Shown: one piece after another, positions 1-8,454 of the stretch
Layout of the letters: every line of letters begins with the position of its first letter
How positions within the stretch are numbered: position 1 is the stretch's first letter
Assembly: GCA_017410365.1 (NCBI GenBank)
Contig: JAFQQY010000026.1
Coordinates: 1-55,668, forward strand
Origin: Prevotella sp.
GTDB taxonomy: Bacteria > Bacteroidota > Bacteroidia > Bacteroidales > Bacteroidaceae
Direction: 5' to 3'
Length of the DNA: 55,668 nucleotides
Notes under the pieces: model-generated
Databases searched by the model: none
What the model was told of the DNA's origin: nothing
The model's input: the letters and a program-made list of their open reading frames with translations, nothing else
Position numbers and translations under genes: made by a program

Positions 1-750
1 GAGTTAGGAGTTAGGAGTGTAGGAGTGCAGACGGCCTCACCCCCAACCCCTCTCCAAAGGGCGAGGGGAGTAGCAAGCAATCCTTAGGCGTCACGCCTGA
101 ATTAGGAATTAGGAGTTAGGACTGCGAAGCTGATGAGCGTAAGCGAACTAATTAAGAGTTTTTTTAAAGGAGTTAAAGGAAGTTAGAAGAAGTTATCGCT
201 TCGCTGAGAAGTTAAAAGACATTAGCTTCTAGTGTATCTTCATCCTTAACAGGGAGTTAAAGGAAGTTAGAAGAAGTTATCGCTTCGCTGAGAAGTTAGA
301 AGACGTATGCACTCCAACACTCCTAAAATTAGATTATAGATTAAAGATTAAGGATTAAGGTTTGCTTGCCTGCTATTGTCTGCACTCCTACACTCCTGCA
401 CTCCTACACTCCTGAACTCCTGAACTCCTAACTCAGGCGTGAGGCCGTCTGCACTCCTACACTCCTGCACTCCTACACTCCTTCTAACTTCTTAATAAAG
501 ACAACTGCATCAGTTAAGATGCCTAACCGGCTCGCTTTTAAGGCGTAACCCTATCATTTGAAGGTGTGAAGTCTATTAAGTGTGAAAGTGTGAAAGTGTG
601 AAGGATGTGAAGGATGTGAAAGCGCTTTGCATAACTTTATATATGTGATAATTTTTTTTGCATTTTATAAACACAGGCGCACGCGCACGTATAGGGGTTT
701 AAAATATAGATTCATTCCTTCACATCCTTCACACTTTTTCCTTCGACAGT
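1..750. repeat. Repeat-rich non-coding region with a 22 bp inverted repeat
   Basis: No gene is supported here. The stretch is a mosaic of families found elsewhere in the window: 7-mers of the GAGTTAG/GAATTAG type, 8-mers of the ACACTCCT/GCACTCCT type (about 380-480), two copies of a block reading GAAGTTATCGCTTCGCTGAG (about 190-213 and 264-287), and a CCCCTCTCC...GGCGAGGGG hairpin near 48-69. Positions 592-614 and 716-737 form a perfect inverted repeat of about 22 bp built on GTGTGAAGGATGTGAAGG, enclosing about 100 bp, immediately downstream of the VapE-like gene. It lacks a T-run, so it is not a textbook terminator. Confidence 0.8.
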
Positions 751-751
751 C

Positions 752-2926
752 CTAAAATACATCGTCGTCCGAAGGCGCAATGCCCTTTTTGTTCATGGCG
801 ATCTCTGCACCGGAATACTCAATGATAGAATAGAAGGTGCCTTTCCTGTTGTGTACAGATTCAAAACCGTGCTTGCGCAAAGCCCTGCCAACAAGAATTG
901 GCGAGAGTGGTCTCTTGGTCAGTATGTTTATCTTCTCAACGATATTTGAGCATGTCAGCAACTCATGCTGCTCCCCGGGTAGCGGTTGGCGGAAATAATT
1001 AAGCAACAGCTCTTCTTCTGTGCTCGTAACCTCGAAGTGAGACAAGTGCGGGTAAAGGGTTTCTATCTCTTTCTGGTTGAACCAGTAGCGGAAGCCGCTT
1101 CTCCACAAAGCCAGAGCCTGGCTGTAAAGGCCGGTATAATGATATTTCTCTGGTCTGGGCTCATCGATATTTTCAACTTCAAACGGCAGCCAACGGCGAT
1201 TGCCGCTGTCGTCGGTCAGAAAACGTATGTTGTTGCCCGTGCCGCAGAACGAGGCTATGTGCTGTCGGCATTCCTTGAAGCGCTCGTATGCTGCTCGCTC
1301 GCTGATGGTCTTGCTGGTGACAAGTGCCTTCAACTGATTCAGCTCGGCGGTCTTCATTGAGTCTATCTCTTCTAAGCAGATAAGTGCAAACTCTGCCAGC
1401 GAAAGCTTGTCGTCTTTGGTCATGCGGTCGCTGTTGGTCTTTGTGAAAAAATACTGATGCAGTTCCGGTGGCAGCAGGTTGTTGAAGAAGGTTGTCTTGT
1501 AGATGCCTTGTCTGCCCACAAAAACAAGGATGGTGTTGTTGACCACGTTCTTGTTGAGCAGCGAAGCCACCATGGCAACCAACCATTTGCGGAAGCAGGA
1601 GGTAAAGGTTTTGCTGGATGAAGGATGAGAGTTTTGAGATGAGGGATTGCTTGTCCTGCTATTGTCTGAACTCCTAATAGAAACCATTTCTGCCACCTGA
1701 GCAATATAATCTGTTGTGCCGTCCCATTCGGGCAGTGAGTAGAAGTAATCCTCAAAGGGATTCCATTGAGGCACGTAGTCGCTGCAAATGACGTTGTACA
1801 GATGCTGGAGCTTGACCTTGAGGCCGGTCTTCGACATGCGTGCCCACAGAGAGTTGACATCGCGGTCGGTGAGTTCGAGAAAAGGAGAGTCTCCTTTTCT
1901 GGATGAGAGATTAGGGATGAGAGATGATGTATTGTTAAGGGCCATTTCCGTCTTACGGGTAATCACATTATACCTGAATTTTGCCACAGAACTGAGGAAG
2001 TTTTCGATTTCATCTACGGAGGCATAGAAAGCCTTGTCGGCGGCGGCACTCTTCTTGGACAGTGCATGAACGGGCATGGTGGCAAACTCATCGACATGGG
2101 CATAGCAGGAGGCAATGATGGAGCGTACCTGTTGGGAATCGTAATCATTGAACCGCTCCACTGCCCACTGCTCCGCTTTCTCGCGAGCCACGCCCAGTGA
2201 GTTGAGGTAGTAGCCCGTGCGCATGACGTACTCGTTGTAGGTGCCGGGGGCATATTCCAATCCCTCACCGGCAAGATGACTCTCGATGGCACGCACGGCT
2301 CGCTTGAGAGGGAACGACTTGGTCTTTTCGGGAGTGTTGGGACTGACCACAAACGGTTCGGCATCCATGCGGAGCACTGCCTCGGCATCGTGGCACAACA
2401 CTGACAGACGGCCGATGTTCTTGCACTTCATGTCGGCTTCGGCTCCAAGCAGACGGGCGAAATACTTGTTGGCAACGGTAAATCCGGGAGCTTCGCCGCG
2501 ATAGTCTTGCGGGGAGGGCAGCGGCTGCTGGCTGGACATGACATAACGAAACAATACCCTGACTCCATGGCCGGAAATGGTGCGGTAGACAAGGAAGGCA
2601 TGCGGATCGGCACAGGCGGTGCGGAAGGCTGCACCGACATCAGCAAGGTGGTCGAAGTCGCACATGCCCACACCGGTGAACCCCACGAAGTGCTGACGCC
2701 GGCGCCCGCCATCGCACTGCACCACGGGACACAGGGCTGGCATCCACTGCTTGACCTTGTTGGCATCGGTATCAAGGCCTAAGGCTGCTTGCGTGCGGTA
2801 TTTCTCTGTTGACGACTTGAGCTGCTCGCCGCAGATAATCTCTGCTACTTCGCTCCACTCTGCTACACGACTCTTTGCCGTGTACATTCCCATGAACAGG
2901 GACGGAAGAAATGTTTTTTTATCCAT
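752..2926 (-). CDS. VapE/VirE-N (BT4734-like) primase-helicase-type protein
   Basis: A 724-residue protein with the arrangement of Bacteroidota VirE-N/VapE proteins, which usually sit in mobile or accessory regions. The N-terminal part (about residues 50-200) carries the BT4734-like signature, including DFDHL and RTISGHGVRVLFRY. The C-terminal half is a P-loop NTPase of the virulence-associated E type, with Walker A GRQGIYKTT and a Walker B-like ICLEEID. DNA replication or mobilisation is the family inference; no substrate can be read. Two low-complexity stretches before the P-loop (encoded around 1612-1690 and 1878-1935) match intergenic repeat families and look like in-frame insertions. A -7 box lies at 2989-2996 on this strand. 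The next gene (broken HTH) is divergent. Confidence 0.85.
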   Translation of the reverse strand: MDKKTFLPSLFMGMYTAKSRVAEWSEVAEIICGEQLKSSTEKYRTQAALGLDTDANKVKQWMPALCPVVQCDGGRRRQHFVGFTGVGMCDFDHLADVGAAFRTACADPHAFLVYRTISGHGVRVLFRYVMSSQQPLPSPQDYRGEAPGFTVANKYFARLLGAEADMKCKNIGRLSVLCHDAEAVLRMDAEPFVVSPNTPEKTKSFPLKRAVRAIESHLAGEGLEYAPGTYNEYVMRTGYYLNSLGVAREKAEQWAVERFNDYDSQQVRSIIASCYAHVDEFATMPVHALSKKSAAADKAFYASVDEIENFLSSVAKFRYNVITRKTEMALNNTSSLIPNLSSRKGDSPFLELTDRDVNSLWARMSKTGLKVKLQHLYNVICSDYVPQWNPFEDYFYSLPEWDGTTDYIAQVAEMVSIRSSDNSRTSNPSSQNSHPSSSKTFTSCFRKWLVAMVASLLNKNVVNNTILVFVGRQGIYKTTFFNNLLPPELHQYFFTKTNSDRMTKDDKLSLAEFALICLEEIDSMKTAELNQLKALVTSKTISERAAYERFKECRQHIASFCGTGNNIRFLTDDSGNRRWLPFEVENIDEPRPEKYHYTGLYSQALALWRSGFRYWFNQKEIETLYPHLSHFEVTSTEEELLLNYFRQPLPGEQHELLTCSNIVEKINILTKRPLSPILVGRALRKHGFESVHNRKGTFYSIIEYSGAEIAMNKKGIAPSDDDVF

Positions 2927-2988
2927 AGACGGTAGTTATTTTAAAGCATTGTTTGCATTGCAGTAGGACTGCTAAGACGAAACATTTA

Positions 2989-2996
2989 CAAAAATA
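2989..2996 (-). promoter_or_regulatory. -7 box of the VapE-like gene
   Basis: Reads TATTTTTG on the minus strand, matching the Bacteroides TAnnTTTG box, about 60 nt upstream of the start codon. No clear -33 TTTG was picked out. Confidence 0.5.
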
Positions 2997-3050
2997 TATA
3001 ATCATCAATAAACAAAAAGAAAACGGTACAAATCCGGACGATTAATTTTT

Positions 3051-3362
3051 ATGAAAGCAAAAGAATTGGCAAGGCGCATCAGTATGGTTACTGCATGGGA
3101 GGTGAACCATGTGCGCACCTGTGGCATGCGCGAGATAGAGCGTAGTGCAGGCATCGGCAGTGGCTATCTTAAGCGAGCCTAAGAGGGTAGGTATTCATTT
3201 ACCTTGGAGCAGTTTCTGGCTCTGGACGGTATAATCAGGGAGCACTACAGCAGACAGATGTTGCTATATAAGGACTTTAACCCCACACTGGCTGAGATGG
3301 CTGAGGAGGGGCTGGAGAGGTGGAAGGGTGTTTTGAGGAGTCTCTACATGGAGCTGACATGA
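3051..3362 (+). pseudogene. Small HTH-type protein interrupted by one in-frame TAA
   Basis: An ATG at 3051 opens a frame of 103 codons ending TGA at 3360-3362, broken only by TAA at 3180-3182 (codon 44). The N-terminal part contains REIERSAGIGSGYLKR, which resembles a helix-turn-helix of the XRE type; the part after the stop (EGRYSFTLEQFLALDGIIRE) continues the domain smoothly. A single AAA or GAA to TAA change would explain this, so it is a recent nonsense mutation, a sequencing error, or a stop that is read through. It lies between the divergent VapE-like gene and the sugar transferase and may have regulated either. Confidence 0.6.
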
Positions 3363-3408
3363 AAGTCTCTCTCCGGAATGGAAGAAAATAAAACAAATTT
3401 ATAAAAGT

Positions 3409-4062
3409 ATGATTTATAGAATTGTAAAACGCACATTTGATTTCATCTGTGCATTACTTGGTATTGTTGGCACTGCGCCAATTTGGTTGATTTCAATTAT
3501 CTTAACATTGTTGAGCGATTGGGGACCTCTGTTCTATTTTGCCAATCGTGTGGGTAAGGACAACAGGAGGTTTAAGATGTGGAAGTTCCGCTCAATGAGG
3601 GTGGCTCGTGGGGCGAACGAAGCTTCGCTGCGTCCTGACCAAGACCGCATATTCTGGTGGGGTAAGGTGATGCGCAGGCTGAAGATTGATGAGTTGCCAC
3701 AGCTGATAAACATTCTGAACGGCACGATGTCGATAGTTGGTCCTCGGCCTGCTGCTATAGATCAGGTGGAAATAACACGAGGGGGCGAGAATGCGATTGC
3801 TGCCACTGTGCCTTGTGGCCTGACTAGTCAGTCGAGTCTCTGGGACTATATATATGGTGACCAGTTTCCTGACGAGGAGGAGTATAACGAGAAGGTGCTG
3901 CCGATACGTCTTAAACTGGATGTGTATTACGTGAAGCATGCTAGTTTCTTTGGGGACATGAAGCTGATAGTATGGACGGTAGTGGCTATTCTATATACGG
4001 CTTGTGGCAAGTATCCGCAGTGGATGCATGACAGGTTGGTGGGGATGGCTGCGAAATGTTAA
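3409..4062 (+). CDS. Undecaprenyl-phosphate sugar phosphotransferase (bacterial sugar transferase)
   Basis: A 217-residue monotopic phosphoglycosyl transferase that would load the first sugar-phosphate onto the undecaprenyl lipid carrier in capsule, exopolysaccharide or O-antigen synthesis. It has the N-terminal KRTFDF segment and hydrophobic hairpin (about residues 5-32), the MWKFRSM motif, and the family signature DELPQLINILNGTMSIVGPRP spread over about residues 90-115, including the Asp-Glu pair. The length is that of the small PglC/EpsL-like class without extra membrane spans. The PIG-L deacetylase follows 74 nt later and is probably co-transcribed. Only two glycan genes are present, so this is either the edge of a larger locus or a remnant. 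The sugar is not predictable. Confidence 0.9.
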   Translation: MIYRIVKRTFDFICALLGIVGTAPIWLISIILTLLSDWGPLFYFANRVGKDNRRFKMWKFRSMRVARGANEASLRPDQDRIFWWGKVMRRLKIDELPQLINILNGTMSIVGPRPAAIDQVEITRGGENAIAATVPCGLTSQSSLWDYIYGDQFPDEEEYNEKVLPIRLKLDVYYVKHASFFGDMKLIVWTVVAILYTACGKYPQWMHDRLVGMAAKC

Positions 4063-4136
4063 AGAGCAGAATGTTTATCGTAACGTTGAACGATGACGAT
4101 TGGATAATAGTGTAAATAAGAAAAAGTTAATTAAAT

Positions 4137-4814
4137 ATGAAATATTTGCTTGTTGTGGCTCATCCTGATGATGAGACTTTGGGTGCTGGGGCTTCTATGT
4201 GGAAGTGGGCACATGAAGGGAATACTGTAGATGTATGTATAATGTGTACGGAGGCGAAGGCGCGTGCGTTCCGTCCAGAGGATAATGAACTGGAGGATGA
4301 TACTAATGCGTCGAACAAGTTTCTGGGGGTGAACAGGATTTATGAGGGGACTTTCCCGAACATAGAAATGAACACGGTGCCGCATCTTAAACTGGTGCAG
4401 TTTATTGAGGGTGCTATCAGGGAGAGTGAACCGGATGTGATAATAACTCATCATCCTGCGGATACGAACAACGACCATCTGCAGACTTCGATGGCGTGTC
4501 AGGAGGCTATACGTTTGTTCCAGCGCCGCCCGGAGGTGAAGCGTGTGAGGGAGTTCTGGTATATGGAGGTGCCTTCATGTACAGAGTGGAAGATAAACAA
4601 CGCCATGGAGACGTTCAACCCGAACTGTTATGTGGAGGTGGGAAAGGAGGGCATTGATGCTAAGGTGAAGGCGCTGTCGATGTACCGTGGCGTGATGCGT
4701 CCGTATCCGCATCCTCGCTCTGCGGAGTATATAACTGGCCTGGCTGCCATGCGTGGCGGACAGTGGGGACAGAACTACAGCGAAGCGTTTGAGGTGGTGC
4801 TGAGGGAGTATTGA
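4137..4814 (+). CDS. PIG-L family (LmbE-like) deacetylase
   Basis: A 225-residue zinc-dependent N-deacetylase of the LmbE/PIG-L family, which removes N-acetyl groups from amino sugars or related conjugates. The zinc-binding AHPDDE motif is at residues 8-13, and the second metal motif appears as HHPADTNNDH near residues 102-111. Its place behind a sugar transferase suggests it acts on a lipid-linked or nucleotide-linked GlcNAc-type sugar in surface glycan assembly; that is inference. A hairpin-forming CCCCTCC-GAA-GGAGGGG repeat lies directly behind the stop codon and may mark the transcript end. Confidence 0.88.
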   Translation: MKYLLVVAHPDDETLGAGASMWKWAHEGNTVDVCIMCTEAKARAFRPEDNELEDDTNASNKFLGVNRIYEGTFPNIEMNTVPHLKLVQFIEGAIRESEPDVIITHHPADTNNDHLQTSMACQEAIRLFQRRPEVKRVREFWYMEVPSCTEWKINNAMETFNPNCYVEVGKEGIDAKVKALSMYRGVMRPYPHPRSAEYITGLAAMRGGQWGQNYSEAFEVVLREY

Positions 4815-4874
4815 GGGGCCTCCCCTAACCCCTCCGAAGGAGGGGGAGCGCGTTAGAGCTGCACCATAATATGG

Positions 4875-5288
4875 TTATTTCTGAGCGTTATTCAATATGA
4901 CATCGTCAAGATTGATAATCTCAACTTGAGGAAAGTCTATTTCTTTTAGAATGTTATAATGATGATCTTCTGTAACAATAAACTTGGCATTTGCTGAAAT
5001 AGCACAATCTACAAATTTATTATCATCAGGATCTGATTTGATGAGTTCAAAATTAAAATATGGTGTAACAAATATCGTATTAGGATTATTTGTGATAACC
5101 TTTAATGCCAACGAAGCGAAAAGTGGACTTGCCTTATAGCTTAAAATCTCTTCATACTCATTGAGAATATCTGTTGATACACATAATTTGTTACGACCGT
5201 CAATGAATGAAAGCCACAAATCATGATATCTGCTTCTTTTAGATATTATTTGAATAAGACAATTGGTATCAACAACAAGACGTGACAT
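4875..5288 (-). CDS. PIN-domain protein, putative toxin of a toxin-antitoxin pair
   Basis: A small PIN-domain nuclease of the 'putative toxin, PIN family' (COG1569-like) type. The first acidic residue is in LVVDTNCLI near the N-terminus; further acidic residues occur in SDPDDNKFVDCAI and VTEDHHYN. PIN toxins of TA systems cleave RNA using Mg2+ and a cluster of Asp/Glu. The ATG at 5286-5288 (protein MSRLVV...) is preferred to a TTG at 5297 that overlaps the upstream stop. The gene directly follows a 70-codon gene on the same strand, the usual antitoxin-toxin order. Confidence 0.8.
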   Translation of the reverse strand: MSRLVVDTNCLIQIISKRSRYHDLWLSFIDGRNKLCVSTDILNEYEEILSYKASPLFASLALKVITNNPNTIFVTPYFNFELIKSDPDDNKFVDCAISANAKFIVTEDHHYNILKEIDFPQVEIINLDDVILNNAQK

Positions 5289-5293
5289 GAGAT

Positions 5294-5506
5294 TCAATGC
5301 TTAGCGTGTAAATCCTCTTTTCTTATTTCATCTAATTTTTTCTGATCTAAGATTCCTGAATCCCAAAGACGTTCTGATTCTTCATCCAATTGTGACTGAA
5401 AATGGCGAGTCAATACTTCTTGTATTTCTCTTGCATATTCTTCACTGTTATTGAATGAGAATAGTTTCAACAGGTGTAACTGCGTAGGATTGAGTGCTGT
5501 TGTCAT
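5294..5506 (-). CDS. Small protein upstream of the PIN gene, putative antitoxin
   Basis: A 70-residue charged protein (MTTALNPTQLH...) whose stop codon is 5 nt before the PIN toxin start. I do not recognise a DNA-binding fold; the C-terminal half is acidic and probably helical (ESERLWDSGILDQKKLDEI), as in many small antitoxins. The ATG at 5504-5506 is preferred over a longer frame because a full promoter lies just upstream: -7 box TATTTTTG at 5524-5531 and TTTG at 5551-5554, 19 nt apart on the minus strand. Antitoxin function rests on position alone. Confidence 0.7.
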   Translation of the reverse strand: MTTALNPTQLHLLKLFSFNNSEEYAREIQEVLTRHFQSQLDEESERLWDSGILDQKKLDEIRKEDLHAKH

Positions 5507-5523
5507 TGTATCAATATTTTTTG

Positions 5524-5554
5524 CAAAAATAATAGGTTTTCTTGAAACTGCAAA
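5524..5554 (-). promoter_or_regulatory. Promoter of the PIN toxin-antitoxin pair
   Basis: On the minus strand TTTG (5551-5554), a 19 nt spacer, then TATTTTTG (5524-5531): a full match to the Bacteroides TTTG-N19/20-TAnnTTTG promoter, 18 nt before the ATG. Confidence 0.7.
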
Positions 5555-5745
5555 ATTTATTTGATTATTCAATGTTAAAATAGGGGTGAAGGGGTGAAGG
5601 AGGCTCACGCCTGAGTTAGGAATTAGGAGTTAGGAATTAGGAGTTTTTTTAAGGAGTTAAAGGAAGTTAGAAGAAGTTATCGCTTCGTTAAGAAGTTAGA
5701 GGACGTATGCATCTAGTGCAAGCAAACCTTAATCTATAATCTAAC

Positions 5746-6113
5746 TCTGGGAGTGAAGGACCTCCCCTAGCCCCTCCGAAGGAGGGATGTCTTTTTGTCT
5801 AAGGATATTTGGGATTTAAAGGATTCTTATCTGTCTTTTTGTCCCAAACCACGACGTGTTGATGAGCGAAGGCGAATAATTTCACTAATTAAACGAATTA
5901 AGACAGAAGTTTTTAAGACATAAAGACAGATTTAATACAAAGACAGGAGTACATGAGGACATAATATTTATTGCGACGCTGCGCTTCACAGATTTCATCT
6001 GTCTGTTATTTCTTTGTCTAAAATCTTAATGAATAAATTCATGCAATCTTATTCAAATAAATATCTGCAATAAATATTATGTAAGCATCTGCGTGTTGAT
6101 GAGTGGAGGCGAA
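5746..6113 (+). repeat. Dispersed non-coding element, copy 1
   Basis: About 368 bp that recur at 8021-8397 and, in part, at 9891-10131. Landmarks in order: a CCCCTCC-GAA-GGAGGG hairpin, a segment with several GTCTTTTTGTC-like words, AAACGAATTAAGACAGAAG, then perfect 16 bp inverted arms ACATAATATTTATTGC (5959-5974) and their complement (6067-6082). Between the arms is a small hairpin ACAGAT-TTC-ATCTGT. The copy ends in GTTGATGAGTGGAGGCGAA. No ORF is conserved. It lies just upstream of the first DUF4143 ATPase. Confidence 0.8.
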
Positions 6114-6214
6114 AAAAAGACGTATGCATCTTGTGCAAGAAACTTTATCCTTAATCTTCTAAAATGTCATTTTTGTGCAAAATAAGCCCAGGGGAAATGT
6201 TTTAGTTTTACATT

Positions 6215-6246
6215 TTTGGTTATATTAATGCTTTTTGTTATTTTTG
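6215..6246 (+). promoter_or_regulatory. Promoter of the first DUF4143 ATPase
   Basis: TTTG at 6215-6218, exactly 20 nt, then TATTTTTG at 6239-6246; the ATG is 20 nt further on. A second TTTTTG word lies upstream at about 6170-6175. Confidence 0.75.
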
Positions 6247-6266
6247 CAAAATAAAATACATCCAAA

Positions 6267-7730
6267 ATGAATAGATTGGCAAAACAGCTTAAAGAGCAAA
6301 TGATAAAAAGAATGGCAATAGATAATCCGTGGTGGATAACAGGTACTATTGCTGATGATTTCAAAGATATGCCAGAAAGGGTTTATCTTGAAGAATTCTA
6401 TCCTTTGGTGTCAGACTTGTCTGTACGAAGAGCTGTGATTCTTATGGGGCCGAGACGTGTAGGCAAAACAGTGATGCTTTATCACACGATAGAGAGGCTT
6501 ATATCAGATGGTGTTTCGCCTCAAAAGATTATCTATGTCTCTATTGATACACCTGTATATAACAATAGCTCGTTAGAAGAACTGTTTTTCTATTCAAGAC
6601 AAGCTCTTAGAAATGATAATGATTTTGATGGTTATTATGTGTTCTTTGATGAAATACAATATCTTAAAAACTGGGAGGTGCATTTAAAATCACTTGTTGA
6701 TACATATAGGAATGTAAAGTTTGTTGCTTCAGGTTCGGCTGCCGCCGCATTGAAAATGAAAAGCAATGAAAGTGGCGCAGGACGATTTACAGATTTTATG
6801 TTGCCGCCTCTTACTTTCTATGAATATATAAATTTACAGAAATTAAATTCTATAATAGTGAATAAACCTGATGGTATAGCTCCTTATGACACTATTAATA
6901 TTAATGAATTGAATAATCATTTCATTGATTATATTAATTATGGCGGTTATCCTGAAGTAGTCTTTTCTGAGAAGATACGTTCGAATCCTGGATTATATAT
7001 AAAAAATGATATTATTGACAAAGTTTTGTTACGTGATTTGCCAAGTCTATATGGTATTACGGATATTCAAGAATTGAATAAACTTTTTGTTCATATAGCA
7101 TTTCGCTCTGGCAATGAATTCTCATACGAAAAACTTGCAACAGAATCGGGCATAAAAAAAGATGTTCTAAAAAAATATTTGGAGTATTTGGAAGCTGCGT
7201 TTCTAATAAAAGTAGTGAACCGTATAGACCAAAATGCGAAGCACATGCAACGTGTTACTTCTTTTAAGATATATCTTACAAACCCATCGTTGAGGTGCGC
7301 TCTTTTCTCTCCAATAGATAACGACGATGATTTTATAGGAAGTTTGGTTGAAACAGCTATATTTGCACAGTGGATACAAGGTGGAAAAAGTGATTTCTAT
7401 TATGCAAATTGGACAAAAGGGAGAGATAAGGGAGAGGTTGATATAGTCTGGGTGGAAGAAGCTACGCAAAAAGCATTTTCTATGGTTGAAATAAAATGGA
7501 CTGATAGATTTGTAGATAATCCTACAGAATTAAAGTCTATTTATTATTTTTTGCAAAACAATAGTGATATCCGGAAGATAATCGTGACATCTAAAACTAA
7601 ATTCAGCCAATATCAATTATCAAAATGTGGATCAATTTTATTTGTTCCATCTGCAATTTATGCTTATTGGGTATCTGATTTTTTATTTAGAAATAAAAAG
7701 CGTGAAATGCTTTATCCAAAAGGGATGTAA
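6267..7730 (+). CDS. AAA_14/DUF4143 ATPase (first of four)
   Basis: A 487-residue protein of the ATP-binding family with an N-terminal AAA_14 ATPase domain and a C-terminal DUF4143 domain, common in many near-identical copies in Bacteroidota and of unproven function. Walker A GPRRVGKT is at residues 61-68; Walker B is YVFFDEIQ. A winged-helix-like middle (about 270-310) precedes a PD-(D/E)XK-like end with GEVDIV (about 389-394) and VEIKW (about 404-408). It is longer than its relatives here (390, 374 and 445 residues), with a 55-residue hydrophilic stretch rich in Asn and Ile (about 190-235). AT-richer than the housekeeping genes. Element copies lie on both sides. Confidence 0.88.
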   Translation: MNRLAKQLKEQMIKRMAIDNPWWITGTIADDFKDMPERVYLEEFYPLVSDLSVRRAVILMGPRRVGKTVMLYHTIERLISDGVSPQKIIYVSIDTPVYNNSSLEELFFYSRQALRNDNDFDGYYVFFDEIQYLKNWEVHLKSLVDTYRNVKFVASGSAAAALKMKSNESGAGRFTDFMLPPLTFYEYINLQKLNSIIVNKPDGIAPYDTININELNNHFIDYINYGGYPEVVFSEKIRSNPGLYIKNDIIDKVLLRDLPSLYGITDIQELNKLFVHIAFRSGNEFSYEKLATESGIKKDVLKKYLEYLEAAFLIKVVNRIDQNAKHMQRVTSFKIYLTNPSLRCALFSPIDNDDDFIGSLVETAIFAQWIQGGKSDFYYANWTKGRDKGEVDIVWVEEATQKAFSMVEIKWTDRFVDNPTELKSIYYFLQNNSDIRKIIVTSKTKFSQYQLSKCGSILFVPSAIYAYWVSDFLFRNKKREMLYPKGM

Positions 7731-8020
7731 AAATAAGATGTTTTATTTTGCTTATTTTGTTTTTGAGAGGTAATAGTTTGTAGTTCAGATGCTTATAAGT
7801 GTATTCTTAAGTAATACTTTAAGTGTTTTTGGGGCGAAGATAGATTATTATAACAATATAATTACCATATCCTTTAAATCCAGATAAGTGTAGACGGCCT
7901 CACGCCTGAGTTAGGAATTAGGAGTGTCGAAGTGTAGAGGCCTCACCCCCTACCCCTCTCCAAAGGGCGAGGGGAGTGGTAAGCAAACCTTAATCTTTAA
8001 TCCTTAATCTTTAATCTAGT
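7731..8020. repeat. Intergenic repeats between two ATPase genes
   Basis: No gene is visible. From about 7900 there are GAATTAGGAGT words, a CCCCTCTCC...GGCGAGGGG hairpin (about 7950-7975) and CTTAATCTTTAATC words, the same families as at 1-480. Confidence 0.6.
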
Positions 8021-8397
8021 TCTGGGAGTGAAGGAGTGAAGGACCTCCCCTAGCCCCTCCGAAGGAGGGATGTCTTTTTGTCTAATGATATTTGGGATTT
8101 AAAGGATTCTTATCTGTCTTTTTGTCCCAAACCACGACGTGTTGATGAGCGTAGGCGAATAATTTCACTAATTAAACGAATTAAGACAGAAGTTTTTAAG
8201 ACATAAAGACAGATTTAATACAAAGACAGGAGTACATGAGGACATAATATTTATTGCGACGCTACGCTTCACAGATTTCATCTGTCTGTTATTTCTTTGT
8301 CTAAAATCTTAATGAATAAATTCATGCAATCTTATTCAAATAAATATCTGCAATAGATATTATGTAAGCATTTGCGAAGCTGATGAGTGGAGGCGAA
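8021..8397 (+). repeat. Dispersed non-coding element, copy 2
   Basis: About 377 bp nearly identical to 5746-6113. The inverted arms are at 8242-8257 and 8350-8365, the right arm with one mismatch (GCAATAGATATTATGT). It sits between the 3' ends of two convergent DUF4143 ATPase genes. Confidence 0.8.
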
Positions 8398-8454
8398 TAA
8401 TTGAAGGGGGGAAGAAGACATGATGATGACGTTTAGTAAATCACTCGAAGGGGA

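Noticed and set aside
380-480. Telomere-like or satellite DNA
   Set aside because: The octamers are one of several dispersed families in a bacterial gene context; nothing suggests a chromosome end.
986-1360. A 124-codon ORF on the + strand inside the VapE-like gene
   Set aside because: It is antisense to a protein with clear motifs and has no family features of its own.
5746-6113. An insertion sequence
   Set aside because: No transposase ORF and no clear target-site duplication; at most a non-autonomous element.
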